Of a DNA stretch of 64,000 nucleotides, positions 11,201-23,916 are shown piece after piece. A model generated the notes under the pieces. That model was not told where the DNA came from. It did no database searches and was given only the letters and a program-made list of their open reading frames with translations. Each line of letters starts with the position of its first letter. The first letter of the stretch is position 1. Both the position numbers and the translations under genes were made by a program. The stretch is from Panonychus citri (taxonomy: Eukaryota; Arthropoda; Arachnida; Trombidiformes; Tetranychidae). The DNA is taken from assembly GCF_014898815.1 (NCBI RefSeq), contig NW_026515530.1, positions 1 through 64,000 of the forward strand. Direction: 5' to 3'.

Positions 11201-14200
11201 TTCTGACCAAAGATACCCCAGAGATAATCAATAAATATGGTGTTTAGTAAGTATCGCACTTATCAAATTTAGTTTAATTCTTTTTGCATTTTGTTAATTG
11301 TTCATTTTCCTCTTTCATCTCATACAGTTCGGGAACACTGCTCATGGTTATTTGTGCTTTCAAGTCAATTCGATCAACTTACAATGACTCATCTCATAAT
11401 CATTTCATTTTACTCTTCACATGGTTAACCTTTCATTACGACCTTTCCTACCTTCGAGAGCCATTCCTGGTTAATTATGCTGTTTTCTCAACAATTTACC
11501 TTAAATTCACTGAGCTTCTTCTTAAAATCCGTTTTGTGGTCACTTATGTTGCTCCCTGGCAAATTTCGTGGGGCTCAGCTTTCCATGCATTTGCTCAACC
11601 ATTTTCGGTTCCTCATTCGGGGATGCTCTTCATTCAGGCCATTCTATCATCCATCTTATCTTCACCATTAGAACCTGTTCTGGGAAGTGCTATTTTCCTT
11701 TGCTCTTATGTAAGGCCAGTTAAATTCTGGGAAAGGGATTACAATACAAAAAGAATCGATTATTCAAATACTCGTCTGGTCAATCAATTGGAACGAAGTA
11801 TCATCGGTAGTGATGATAATAATTTAAATTCCATTTTTTATGAACATTTAACTCGATCTCTCCAACACTCTCTTTTTGGTGATCTTGCTCTTGGTAGATG
11901 GGGTCAAGTATCGCAAGGTGATTGTTTCGTCCTCGCTAGTGATAATCTTAATTGTTTGGTTCATATTATTGAACTGGGAAATGGTTTAGTTACCTTTCAA
12001 GTTCGTGGTCTTGAATTTAGAGGAACTTACTGTCAACAACGGGAAGTTGAAGCAATCAGTGAACCGGTCAACGATGATGAGGGTTGTTGCTGCTGTGAAC
12101 CTGGTCATTTACCGTCAATGCTTTCAGTAAATGCCGCGTTTAATCAACGTTGGTTGGCCTGGGAGGTAACTCATTCTAAATATGTTCTCGAAGGATACTC
12201 AATCTCGGATAATTCAGCAATCTCTATGCTTCAACCATTTGAATTACGAAAAGCGTTGATTACTTATTATGTCAAGTCTCTTATTTATTACACAATAATT
12301 GGTTCTAAACTGGAAACTTGGCTGCGAAATGATGATATCCGTGAAACCATTGATGGCCTAACAAATGATCGTGACTTTGTCGATTTAGATCCAATATTTA
12401 ATCTCTCCGTTGATGAAGATTATGATTTCCGTGCCTCAGGAATAAATCGTGCCAGTTTCTGTCATGTCTACTTAAATTGGATCAATCATTGTCTCACCAA
12501 GCGAAAAAATGTGATCGAAGATGTTCAAGATAAAGAAGCCGTTGTCTCTCTTTGTTTCGCTCTTTCGCTTTTAGCTCGTCGAGCCTTGAGCACCGCATCT
12601 CACAATAATTCATTCAATACAGTTGAATTCTTACTTTATGGATTACACTCGTTGTTCAAAGGTGACTTTAGGATAACGTCTCCGCGTGACGAATGGGTTT
12701 TCAAAGACATTGATTTACTGAAAAAAGTGATCGCTCCAAGTGTCAGAATGGCAGTTAAACTTCACGCAGATCACTTTCTATCCACAGACGAATACGATGA
12801 TAATATTGTTCTATGGGCTTCAATTACCAATTATCGTCAAAATTGGGTCATTTCCCATGAGGCCGATCCTATTTGGCGAAATGCTCTCCTATCCAATGTA
12901 TCCTCTCTTCTGGCCCTACGCCATGTTTACGAAGATGGTACCAATCAATATAAAATCATTATGCTCAATATTAGACATCTTAGTTTTCGAGTGATTAAGG
13001 TAAATTATTGTTCATCTTATTCAATAAATATTTAAGTACTAATTTATGTTCATTTCCTTAGGTTAATCGTGAATGCGTCCGTGGTCTTTGGGCTGGACAG
13101 CAACAAGAATTAGTTTACCTCCGAAATCGTAACAATGAAAGAGGTTCAATTCAAAATGCTAAACAAGCGCTAAGAAATATAATAAACTCATCTTGTGATC
13201 AACCAATTGGATATCCCATTTATGTATCACCTCTAATTACCTCATTTGGTGAAACTAATCCACAATATTGTTCAGTTATTGGTAAACCATTGAGCTTTCA
13301 CACCTTTAAATCGGCTATTTTATCGGCCTGGAATCGTTTCAAGACTCGATGTCGTGAAGGTTGTTCGTCGGGACAAGCTTGTCAAGAAGAGATTAATCAA
13401 GAAGAGTTGATGATGAGGCCACTCAATTCAGTTCCATCATCTTGTCGGGGTCGACCTATCCAAGAGCGATATCCTTATGATTCCCGAAATCGCGGAGGTC
13501 AGTTTTATTTACCAATCCCTTTGATCTCCAATCAAATACTATCAGTTTTCAATCAGACTATCATGTTAGTCATCATTTGATGTTATTTAAATTATCTTAA
13601 TTGAGTCATTCAGTTGTGCTAATCTAGTCTTAACTATTTATTCATCAAGTTTTGACAGCCGCAGGTATTAATTGCTGATCACAATTGGTTTATATTAATG
13701 AGTCTCAACAAAAAAAACAGACTTTTTTGTTCATTTTTCTTGTTCTTCAACTTGATTTTCTGTCCAAATTATAACCAAAAAGCAATTAACCATCATGATA
13801 ATCAGTTGATAACCTTTTCTCTGATACAGTTTAAAGATGACTCGAAAAAGGGTTGATTAAAGTATCGCAAAAACTAAATCAGAAATCGAAAGGCAGCTAT
13901 TTAAACCGTGAGATCGATTAACCTTTTCGTCTCGAAAATGTAGTTCGAATCAGATCTTTATTATTTTTGCTCTTTCGATACTAATAGTTGAACGTTTCTA
14001 ATTTAAAATACTTAATCTTCAAGCCTTTAGCATAATCAAAATATTCAGACATTTTTTCTAATGTTAATCTTAATTTGGATTTAATAATAATCAGAAAAGT
14101 TAAGTCATGTAACTGTTGATGATTTAATCCAATTGACAAAAAATTATTCCAATCGTTATTAGCAAACTATATCAATTTTTAATTATCTTTGATTATCCAC

Positions 14201-15288
14201 ACCTTAGAGTTTGAAAAAAAAGGAAGAGCAAGTAAATCAGATTGATTTTTAATCATATTATTTGACTATTTTAATTTTCCCCAATCTATTTAATCATCAT
14301 CAATTTTGATTCGCATTGAAAATGCAAAATCAATTCAATGTTTTAATAGTTGTTTATCTTGACATTTAATCAAAGTAGTTTAATAATAATGAGAGAGAGA
14401 GAGATAATTTGATTGCCAATCCCATTTCCGATTCTTTATTATTTTCCCAATCAAACTTTTGATCAACAATTAACTTTGTTTATTAATAATTTTTTATTGG
14501 TTATCTTTTTATTAACAATAGGTGGTCGAAGCAATCGAAGTGGACATTTAAATGACCGATCGTTCAATGAATTTGAACGATGTCATCTTTTAACTCGTAT
14601 CTCATGTACGATCCCAAATCAATTGTATCCGCAAACAGCATCGGCTCACCATGTAACCGGACCAGCGACCATTTTAGATACAATTAACCGATCCATGTCA
14701 ACTAATCGACGACAAAGTTCATCAACACTGGTCAATCTCACCGCTTTCCGTCCCACAGAAAATGTTGATTGTGATAATTTAGAAATGACTTCATTCACCT
14801 CAAGAGGTTCAATTGGTAATTCAAGTATCAACAGTAACAATTATAGTCATAATAACAGTTTAAGTAGTAATAATAATATTATCGTTAATCAATCAAATAA
14901 TGTTAATAGTGTAATTATTAATAATAACGTTGTTAATAACGATTTGGTTATTAGCAACGATCAACAATTAACCCAATCAATTGACACTAGTTCAATCTCA
15001 TCTACGACAACAGTCAATTCAACAACAACAACAACAACAACACCAACTACAACTGTTATCACTTCAACCGTTGCTGGACCTTTATCATTATCTTCATCTT
15101 CATCATCTCTACCATCATCATCTTCTCCTCCCCCTTTGTCGTCATCCTCATCATCGACAACATCATCACCTTCATCTTCACCCTCAACGGTGACTGCAGT
15201 GACTTCATCTTCTTCTTCATCCTCATCATCACCTTCACCGACATCATCAACTCATCTACATCATCGTTCTCGACCGGAATTGGTTTGA
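8232..15288 (+). CDS. pcx: Pecanex multipass membrane protein
   Basis: Six exons (8232-9086, 9180-9540, 9701-11246, 11328-12999, 13062-13497, 14522-15288) splice in frame to about 1,878 residues. The start MGSQLLSILRQGVWASLTGG is the conserved pecanex N-terminus and is followed by two hydrophobic segments. Exon 2 begins DECGNWLTYIFDENSDG. Exons 3 and 4 hold at least eight hydrophobic segments. Exons 4-5 carry the pecanex C-terminal domain, including RGLWAGQQQELVYLRNRN, ERGSIQNAKQALRN and CDQPIGYPIYVSPL. The last intron (13498-14521) is about 1 kb; the others are 62-160 bp. The last exon ends in a low-complexity tail of Asn, Thr and about 80 mostly Ser/Pro residues. In Drosophila pecanex acts in the endoplasmic reticulum and is required for Notch signalling in neurogenesis. 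The 3' end of the last exon recurs as a fragment at 20926. Confidence 0.95.
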
Positions 15289-16084
15289 ATGGATAAACAA
15301 TTAATCTCTCATAATCTTAATCATCTTCTTTTCTCTCTCAACTTTTAATTTCTATATTTATATATTAGATTTTTGTGAGTTTGTATTATTTCCTCTTTCT
15401 TTTCTTTCTATATTTACATTCACACAAATTAATGATGTTGATGATTAATATTAATTTTTCATCTTCTTTCATCTTTTCATGAGATTTTTGTTATAAGTTA
15501 ATCAAGTTGAGAGGGAGAAACAAATTATGATTAGATGAGTTGGATAAAGTAAATACACCGATTGCTTAATTATTTACAATTAAAGCATAATGATTACACA
15601 CCTAAACCACACAATTGGTTGGAATTGTAAAGACAAAAAATTAGTAGATTGTTCAAATTAATTTATGTTAAAACACACAAAACAAAGTTAATCAAAAAAG
15701 CAAAACAATACGTCCAAACCTGCCATAAATAAAAGCGCTAATTAATAAATTGATAACTTTGATTTGATGAACAATTAGTTACCTTCATTTATTATTAATT
15801 ATCTTTATCTCACCGGTACTATTACCAATTAATCAGTGATAATCAATTGAGATCAATTGACTATCAATCAAAAGAGTTCGCTAGGCAAAAATAACGTGCA
15901 CTTAAAACCAATTGATTGTTTGAGTGTGAATTTATCATGACAACGTCACATTATCACGATAGGAGGATTTTCTGGTGATAAATTTCAATGATAATAACAG
16001 ATTATCTCAAGAAAAATTATAATTTCAGGTTTGATTGGAAAAATATTGTGAACTGGTACAAATATAATTAAAATCAGGTGAGAA
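15289..16084. other. Intergenic region between convergent pecanex and dehydrogenase genes
   Basis: Contains the pecanex 3'UTR and the sequence downstream of the dehydrogenase stop. The first 35 bases recur at 21076-21110 as part of the segmental duplication. No further gene is seen. Confidence 0.5.
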
Positions 16085-17758
16085 TTAATTTAGTTTTACC
16101 ATCGCTCGTAAAACTTTTCCTTCTTTCATTAAGGTAAAGGCTTCGTTAATCTGTTCAAGTGGCAGTACTTCAGTAATGAACTCATCTACCTTCAGAATAC
16201 CTGAAAGATAATCTTCCACTAATTTAGGAACAGCGTCACGGCTTTTCCAACCTCCGAAAGCGGTTCCTTTCCATGTTCGTCCAGTTACCAGTTGAAATGG
16301 TCGAGTACTTATTTCTTTACCTGAAGCGGCAACACCGATGATCACTGAGACACCCCAACCTTTGTGAGCCGATTCAAGAGCTGCTCTCATGGTATGAATA
16401 TTACCAATACACTCAAATGTATAATCTGGTCCACCGTCTGTAAGGTCAAAAAGTACTTGTTGAATAGTTTTATCTTTGTGGTCAAGAGGATTGATAAATT
16501 CAGTAAAACCAAACTCTCGAGCGGCTTCAAATTTACTCGGGTTGATATCGATTCCGATAACACGTGAGGCTTGACGAGCCTTACAACCGATACCAACGGC
16601 TAAACCAACAGCACCGAGACCCCAGACTGCACAGATGCTTCCTGGTTCAACATCAGCGGTGTTCAAGACAGCTCCATAACCGGTGGGGATACCACAACCT
16701 AAGAGACCAACTTTCTCTAACGATGCCGTTTTATTGATCTTAGCACAGGCGATCTCAGGTAGAACAGTAAATTCGCTAAAAGTTGATGTTCCCATAAAGT
16801 GGAAAACAGTTACACCGTTGCAGGTAAAACGAGAGGTACCATCAGGCATAACTCCTTGGCCTTGAGTGACTCTGATTTTCTGGCAGAGATTAGTTTTCGG
16901 ATTTTTACAGAATTTACATTCTCGACACTGGGAGTGTAACACGGAATGACATGATCACCAGGAACAAGACTGGTAACTCCCTCGCCGACACTTTCAACAA
17001 CACCTAGAAAATGAAAAGAAAAACCCAAAAAAAAAAGTTGTTAATCAATAATCATAATGAAACATTAAACTTTCACTTTAGAATTGAGGTTGAATTGAGA
17101 AAACAATTAAAAAGATGATCATGAATAAATTGATTGATTGTACACTTTAAATCTCCTCAATAAGATTAAGTTTAAGCCCCATGGTGTTAATCATCTGACT
17201 AACTAATCATCAATCAGATAAATTGAAATTAAGATTTCGATACGAACAAAAAAGTAAACGAAAAGTTGATTGTCATGTCAGTTAACCAGAAATGATGAAA
17301 TAACATAAAACTTGATCGTAATTAAGCACCTTGAGAAAGGAAGTACATAAGGTTAAGTAAGGTGATAGGTAAAAGAAAACAAGGTTAACTTGTTGATGGA
17401 AAAATGAATAGAATTACCTGCTCCCTCGTGCCCCATGATACAGGGAAATTTTCCTTCAGGATCTAATCCAGATAGAGTATAATAATCAGTGTGACAAACT
17501 CCGGAGGAAACAATTTTGACCCGAACTTCACCAGCCTTGGGTGGGTCAACAGTTACTTGTTCAATTGTCAAAGGTTCATTTGCAGCCCAAGCAACAGCAG
17601 CTTTACAGTTGATAGGCTGTTGAGAACAAAGAAATTAAAAAGAAAAAAGAACAAAAATAAATTCTACTTAACGAAAACAAAAAAGAAAAGAACAAAATTT
17701 AGAGAAAATATTCTAAATAGAAAAATATTATTCTTACCTTTCCAACAGTTGAACTCAT
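16085..17758 (-). CDS. ADH5: Class III alcohol dehydrogenase / S-(hydroxymethyl)glutathione dehydrogenase, with a 1-base frameshift
   Basis: Exons 17758-17738 (MSSTVGK), 17616-17418 and 17003-16085 follow the ADH5 pattern, about 375 residues if read through. Visible motifs are GVCHTDYYTLSG with a catalytic zinc cysteine, IMGHEGAG, the structural zinc cysteines CRECKFC and LC, the class III stretch FHFMGTSTFSEFTV, the NAD-binding GLGAVGLAVG, and PFQLVTGRTWKGTAFGGWKS. The enzyme oxidises the formaldehyde-glutathione adduct in the cytosol. Near 16931 the frame breaks: VIPCYTP is in one frame and the following CRECKFC in another, one base short, within a run of three C on the coding strand. A sequencing or assembly slip in a C run, or a genuine recent lesion, would both explain it. 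The rest of the gene is intact and well conserved, so I favour a functional gene with a sequence error. An exon 2 fragment recurs at 21316-21466. Confidence 0.85.
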
Positions 17759-18904
17759 GTTGTATAAATTAGATTAAGACAAACAATTAAAAGCACCAAA
17801 GTAAATTAAATGATTTAATCAAAAAAGAGAAAAGCAAAGCAGAAAAAGAGTCACCACAATAAACGTCACGTTAATCCAAAGTAGAAAAGATTTGACTAAT
17901 TCAAGGATAAAAAGAGAAAAGCTTTTTATGTAATAACTCAATCAATTATTTTCATGGTCTTTTTGCACAAAGTACTAAAATCCGGCTGAGATTCACGTTT
18001 CGATGGTAATACAAATTGTAAAGAGTACAAATGGAGAAACAATTTAATCAACAATCAACAGAGAAAAAGAAAAAACAAAAATGAGTAAACTTGACAATGA
18101 GAAAAAAAAGTGATCCAGTTACAAACCATTGGATCTTTTTGATTGAATAGATACAAAGAGATATTATTTTCTTTTCTCTGTTATTTTCTCATCAAACAAT
18201 AGTTGCAGGTAATTCACTCGCCGGTTAACCTTGGATTGGCATGGAACAAGCTGATTACATAATAGTGTAATTAAAAAGAAAGAGAAATTAAAGTTGATTG
18301 TTGAAGAAAAAATCAGATATCGATTATCTGATTATCTATTATCGTTTCGATTTGTATCCATAGGGAAAAAGAGAGGGAAGTTGATTTTTCTCCTTCTTTG
18401 TTTTCTTTTCTCTCTCATTAGAATTATTTAATTTCTTATTCTTTTCTAGCAATTAGAATATTAATTAGTATTTTTTTGTTCTTCTCTTCATTAATTCGCC
18501 ATCAATCATTTAATCAAATTGAAAATGTTCTTTAATTAGAAATAGATCAACAAAGAAGGAAAAGTAAAGCACTTTTTCTCTTGGTGAGATATTTGTTATT
18601 CTCTTTTCTATTCTCTTTTTTTTCTTTTAATTTTGGTTAATTGTTAATCTTTTATGTACTTAAAGGTAAATGTTTATTTATTTTTGTTTTATTCCATTTG
18701 GTCAGTTGGTTGGTATTTAATTTAAAGAATTGAAATGAAATCGTTTTCATTGAGATGTAATGATTAATGTAACGACATTTCATTTCTTCAATTACTACTA
18801 CTGGTCATCTGTAATCATCGCCATCATTAAGGCCCTTAAGGTGTTAACCTCGATCTCTATCCAATTTTATTTTGGATAACCTGATATGTGAATGATGTGA
18901 ACAA
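17759..18904. other. Intergenic region upstream of the dehydrogenase; source of a duplicated block
   Basis: AT-rich spacer. From 18294 to 18927 it is nearly identical to 21466-22102. No gene is recognised. Confidence 0.5.
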
Positions 18905-20257
18905 TTAACCAGTTAAGTTGAAACAATAAGAGATTCCAGCAGATCCAACGCAATAAGCGTTTTTCATTGTTATATGACAACATTTGTAGCCCCATTTTTG
19001 CGTCTTGACGTTATAAAAAGAGCCCCAAACGGATTTGTGATTATTTGGATGAACATCTTCCTCGTATCTAGAACTAATTATGGTCTTCGGTGGTTCGATT
19101 TTTGGTTTTCCGTCTCGAGAATATTCAACGTATCTCTCTGATTGTCCATAAACCAATTCGGCCGGTGGTGATTGAAGATATTCCTCTCCGCCATATTTCT
19201 CTAAGATTCTTTGTTTTATTGAAGTTTTATGTTTATTCTTTTGGACTTGGTGCTCTCTGCGAGTGATTTCCATTGCTGTTGGTTCGGCCTGAAGGTGAAT
19301 TTCGACACCTTTATCTCGAGCCTGCCAAGCGAATATTTGAGTTTGTGCAACTTTAACAGCATCACCTGAAAATCGAGCATAATTTTCACCGGCATAAGGA
19401 AGATCAGCTGGATCTTTTGATGCATTTTTATAAGGATTGTCTCTCATGGAACGAGTTTTCGGATCATAATAAGCCGAATCAGGATCTAAATTTCTAAGGT
19501 ATTTGGCTGTGTCCTCTCTGATTCTAAGATTTCGTACAGTAATTCTTTGTTTGGAATCGACTTTTGTACCAGGCATATCAATATGATCGGCGTATTTATC
19601 TTCTTCATCGGAATCAGAATCCGAATCCCCTTTTTCTGCAGATTCGGTTACCTCTTTCTCGACAAATTCTTTTAATTTCTCTTCTTTAAGAGTTTTTTTA
19701 GCCTCTTCAAGTTTTTCATATTCATCAAAAACGGCTTTGTACATCTGAGGACGATAGCCATTCCACCGATCTCTTTTGCCATCATAATCTAAATTAAGTT
19801 TAGCTACCTCGACGTCATCTGGAGCTGTAACAATCCCCGATACTTTGGCTGGAATCTTCTTTGGCTTTTCGAAACAAGATTTTCGATTATGTCTCATGGC
19901 TCCACAGTTCTCACAAGCTCCAGGTCTATACTTGGTAGCAATTTTGTTTGTTGTTCCTCGTTGGTACCATTCATCAACACGAGCAATCTTGGATTTATTT
20001 TCATCTTGTGGTCGCTGATGTTTTAATGTTGGTCTAGAAGAGCCATAGTACCAAGGGGTGATGGAAATATACTGTGGAATGTGAGGGTTAATGTCTTTAC
20101 CATCTTCATCGACAAGAGCTGGAACTGTACCCGCTTTTCTTAATTCCTCCAATTCCTTTTCCTTTTTAAAATCTTCTCGTGAACGTTTTTTAGGCACATC
20201 CTCGGGAAAATCAGAGCCTCGAATTAGTTGAGAAACTGGTCTCTGTTGAATCGACAT
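18905..20257 (-). CDS. SLU7: SLU7 pre-mRNA splicing factor, copy 1, C-terminally truncated
   Basis: A single exon from the conserved ATG at 20257 encodes about 450 residues, against 586 in human SLU7. Motifs in order: DGKDINPHIPQYI, RPTLKHQRPQ, the CCHC zinc knuckle CENCGAMRHNRKSC (about residues 115-128), DYDGKRDRWNGY, the DSDSDSDEEDKYADHIDMPG acidic segment, LRNLDPDSAYYDPKTRSMRD and SVWGSFYN. SLU7 acts at the second catalytic step of splicing and in 3' splice-site choice. After GSAGIS the protein runs into nine unrelated residues and stops. That joint coincides with the boundary between duplicated blocks: copy 2 continues here for about 110 further residues. So the C-terminal part, including the region after GSAGIS, is missing. 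It may be a truncated but transcribed paralogue or a pseudogene in progress. Confidence 0.85.
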   Translation of the reverse strand: MSIQQRPVSQLIRGSDFPEDVPKKRSREDFKKEKELEELRKAGTVPALVDEDGKDINPHIPQYISITPWYYGSSRPTLKHQRPQDENKSKIARVDEWYQRGTTNKIATKYRPGACENCGAMRHNRKSCFEKPKKIPAKVSGIVTAPDDVEVAKLNLDYDGKRDRWNGYRPQMYKAVFDEYEKLEEAKKTLKEEKLKEFVEKEVTESAEKGDSDSDSDEEDKYADHIDMPGTKVDSKQRITVRNLRIREDTAKYLRNLDPDSAYYDPKTRSMRDNPYKNASKDPADLPYAGENYARFSGDAVKVAQTQIFAWQARDKGVEIHLQAEPTAMEITRREHQVQKNKHKTSIKQRILEKYGGEEYLQSPPAELVYGQSERYVEYSRDGKPKIEPPKTIISSRYEEDVHPNNHKSVWGSFYNVKTQKWGYKCCHITMKNAYCVGSAGISYCFNLTG

Positions 20258-20925
20258 TTTCACACCGAAAATCAAAAAGCTGTCCTTGTTGACACAAAAA
20301 AAGAAATAATAATTAACTGTGAGATTGAAAATTAAAAAAATGGTTAAGCCTAAACAGCCAGAAATGGGATCAAGTCTTAATGAATTGAATCCAATGTTAA
20401 TTCAGTTAAAGGCAAATTTTGAGATCAAAATCCAGAAGCACTGATACCACATGAGATATTTTCTCATGAAAAAGAAAACTGAATTTTCTGAAACGATTGT
20501 TAATTATTTCACTAGTATTTCTTTTTTTACTATTTAATTGATCACTTTTCATTAATTAAATAAGAATTCACTAATTAGAGTTGAAAACTGATTAAACTTT
20601 TCTCTCTGGTTATTTAGGCTCGGGGACTATATGACCAGAGATTTCTGGTCGAATAGGCTGTTCCTATAAAAATCAACGAGAAAAATGTAAACAAAAACAA
20701 AGACGAAAAGAAAACAACCATCAAGCGCCACCGCTTAAAACCAAAAGTTACTTTTGAAAAGTAACTAATCAAATTCTCTGGGAAAATCTGGAAAAATTAA
20801 ACTGATTGTCCCTCATCTTCACAATAAAGCTTTTAAGTAAATAGCGATCTTGAGTTTAATCCTTTTGTCTTTGTTAATTTTCTGTTCTTAAGAGGAAATT
20901 TTTTAGAAAAAAATTTTAAATTTTT
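20258..20925. other. 5' flank of SLU7 copy 1 with a 330-bp insertion
   Basis: Relative to copy 2, bases 20341-20670 are extra. The flanks on either side (up to 20340, and 20671 to about 20773) match the region upstream of copy 2 almost continuously. The extra block contains a minus-strand exon-like piece, 20664-20610, with acceptor ttgatttttatag followed by EQPIRPEISGHIVPEPK and a stop. No partner exon is found. Confidence 0.45.
20724..20735 (-). promoter_or_regulatory. AGCGGTGGCGCT motif upstream of SLU7 copy 1
   Basis: The minus strand reads AGCGGTGGCGCT about 470 bp upstream of the start codon. It is conserved exactly at 25728-25739 upstream of copy 2, where the spacing is about 130 bp because the 330-bp block is absent. 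It is similar to the AGATGGCGCT motif elsewhere in the window. Promoter role inferred. Confidence 0.35.
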
Positions 20926-21110
20926 TCGTCATCCTCATCATCGACAACATCATCACCTTCATCTTCACCCTCAACGGTGGCTGCAGTGACTTCATCTTCT
21001 TCTTCATCCTCATCATCACCTTCACCGACATCATCAACTCATCTACATCATCGTTCTCGACCGGAATTGGTTTGAATGGATAAACAATTAATCTCTCATA
21101 ATCTTAATCA
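20926..21110 (+). pseudogene. Fragment of the pecanex last exon (3' end)
   Basis: About 185 bp almost identical to 15139-15323, including the end of the Ser-rich tail, the stop codon and the first 35 bases after it. It has no upstream exon and no start, so it is a duplicated remnant rather than a gene. One visible difference is ggtggctgc here against ggtgactgc in the original. Confidence 0.85.
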
Positions 21111-21466
21111 ACCAGATAAATTGGCATTAAGATTTCGATACGAACAAAAAAGTAAACGAAAAGTTGATTGTCATGTCAGTTAACCAGAAATGATGAAATA
21201 ACATAAAACTTGATCGTAACTAAGCACCTTGAGAAAGGAAGTACATAAGGTTAAGTAAGGTGATAGGTGAAAGAAAACAAGGTTAACTTGTTGATGGAAA
21301 AGTGAATAGAATTACCTGCTCCCTCGTGCCCCATGATACAGGGAAATTTTCCTTCAGGATCTAATCCAGATAGAGTATAATAATCAGTGTGACAAACTCC
21401 GGAGGAAACAATTTTGACCCGAACTTCACCAGCCTTGGGTGGGTCAACAGTTACTTGTTCAATTGT
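21111..21466 (-). pseudogene. Fragment of the class III alcohol dehydrogenase: exon 2 part and adjoining intron
   Basis: Near-identical to 17210-17568. It includes the exon 2 donor site and 151 of the 199 bases of exon 2 (21316-21466), then breaks off inside the exon. The sequence after the break matches a different place (18294 onward). Exons 1 and 3 are absent, so it cannot make an enzyme. Confidence 0.85.
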
Positions 21467-22102
21467 TGATTGTTGAAGAAGAAAAAATCAGATATCGATT
21501 ATCTGATTATCTATTATCGTTTCGATTTGTATCCATAGGGAAAAGAGAGGGAAGTTGATTTTTCTCCTTCTTTGTTTTCTTTTCTCTCTCATTAGAATTA
21601 ATTAATTTTCTTATTCTTTTCTAGCAATTAGAATATTAATTAGTATTTTTTTTTTCTCTTCCTTTATTCGTGCCATCAATCGTTTAATTAAATTGAAAAT
21701 GTTCTTTAATTAGAAATAGATCAACAAAGAAGGAAAAGTAAAGCACTTTTTCTCTTGGTGGGATATTTGTTATTCTGTTTTCTATTCTCTTTTTTTTTCT
21801 TTTAATTTCGGTTAATTGTTAATCTTTTATGTACTTAAAGGTAAATGTTTATTTATTTTTGTTTTATTCCATTTGGTCAGTTGGTTGGTATTTAATTTAA
21901 AGAATTGAAATGAAATCGTTTTCATTGAGATGTAATGATTAATGTAACGACATTTCATTTCTTCAATTACTACTACTGGTCATCTGTAATCATCGCCATC
22001 ATTAAGGCCCTTAAGGTGTTAACCTCGATCTCTATCAAATTTTATTTTGGATAACCTGATATGTGAATGATGTGAACAATTAACCAGTTAAGTTGAAACA
22101 AT
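21467..22102. repeat. Copy of the sequence upstream of SLU7 copy 1's stop (18294-18927)
   Basis: About 636 bp matching 18294-18927 with a few substitutions and small indels. It ends exactly at the base where copy 1 passes into SLU7 coding sequence. Beyond 22102 the sequence becomes unrelated to copy 1. Confidence 0.85.
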
Positions 22103-23838
22103 TATATATACCTTAAATATGAGATAATCATGATTTGAGATGTTTATGTAATTAACTACTATTTAATCATCATTAATAACTGGACTGAAAAGGAAAAGAT
22201 TAACAGGGAATGGAAAAGATTATTTATTAATTGTTGCTGATTAATTATCGATTCATCCAGGAAAAAGATTTATTTGATTGTTTCAATTGTATTAACAATT
22301 ACCTGATAGGTAAATTGTTTTCTTTCTATTGGACATTCGGATGATTTTTTTTTCTCTCAATTGTTAACATCATCACCCAACTAATGGTCACATTATGTTG
22401 TTTAACTATTGGTTTGCCTTTATCATTATCAACAATTTATCTACAATTAAAGATGTTAATCTTTTCCGTCAAATCTGAAGTTCAATTGTAATTCAGGTAA
22501 GTTCAAGTTTAGTCTTTCCTGTTCATCAAACCAGGAAGGTTAAACTTAGTTGATTGATTAATAATTGATCCATTGTTTATCTTTCTCACTAATTATTAAT
22601 TACTTTCTCTTTCTCTTATATCTTAATTTCTTACAGTTTTCAAAATTTAATGTAACCTGAATATAAAATGGGTCAGTTTTTCAAGCAATTAAGTCCATCG
22701 TTATTACGTGAAAGTGTAAAAGTTGATATAAAGAAATGATCATTGATTATTATTTACAAGAAATCTCATCAATAACAATTAAATCAACTGGTGTTTGTGA
22801 TATTTGCTTACCAATTTAATCAATACAAAAATGGTAATCAATATCTACTAAATTAATAACAAATTTTAATCATCTCTATTTAATGAACACCTCATTTCCT
22901 CATTGATTTAGGCCAAAAGATTATTATTATTATTAAGAATTGTTTACAATTCATCATAAAACAGTTGATTAATCTGCCAATTTACAATTAATCTAAACAA
23001 TTTGATTTTCAATCTATCAAAATCATTTGAAAATTTTAACATTATCATCAAAAATTGTATCATGAATTCAATTGATTTAAAACAATTTGTAAACAACTCA
23101 ATCAAGTTAAAAATAATTTATATTTTCATTATTTTAATTTGAATACAATTGGTGATTTATTATCAGCACAGTTAGTTAATTGTAGATCTTTCCAATCAAT
23201 TACATTAACAACTTTAATTGTACCTCATTTGATTATTGGATGATTATTTTTGTATTTTACTAATTTAATACTTGCAGTTAATTTACTAATTGTACAACAA
23301 TTAACTAGACACTAAATTGTTTATGATTTATTCACCGTTTGTAATAACCAAAAAATTAAACTTCAATCATGACCAATGATTTGCCAAATATCTTATCCGT
23401 ATCATGTATATTAATCAACATCCAGGTTATATTAATTAAGTTAATCAATCAAAAAGGATTGTAATAATAAGGAAATCAAATGATTTAGTCATGCTAATTG
23501 TTTACTTCTTTCCAGCAATTAACGAAAATAAATGATGGTGTCGATAATTATCTCTCATCAATGGTCAATACGATTGTATTGACCAATTCCTATGGAATAA
23601 TCAACAATTGACTTACAATTATGAAACAATTCAGATAATGATGTCTGACCATTCAAGATCAATGTTGAGGCTTGATGACCACTCGAGATGGATTAGATTC
23701 TATTGATTATCTTTAATTGTAAGGCCACTAAATTTTTGATTGAAAGGTAATGATGATAATCAAGTGATGGAGAAGATAATCACACAATCGATTCACGTTT
23801 TTTGATGCAAACATTCAAGAAAAACCTGAAGCGCTACA

Positions 23839-23878
<40 letters not shown>

Positions 23879-23916
23879 AAACTTAGCGATCATGTTGATC
23901 GCTCCCTTGTCAAAGT
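22103..23916. other. Non-coding stretch downstream of SLU7 copy 2
   Basis: About 1.8 kb of AT-rich DNA absent from the corresponding place in copy 1. It ends with a (GA)n tract at 23840-23875. No gene is recognised. It is probably the original 3' flank of SLU7, deleted from copy 1 together with the end of the gene. Confidence 0.5.
23840..23875. repeat. (GA)n microsatellite
   Basis: About 36 bp of uninterrupted GA dinucleotides just downstream of the SLU7 copy 2 stop codon. Confidence 0.95.

Noticed and set aside
14872..15280. Asn/Thr/Ser repeat tail of pecanex as a separate simple repeat
   Set aside because: It is in frame with the conserved exon and ends with the natural stop codon, so it is treated as part of the protein.
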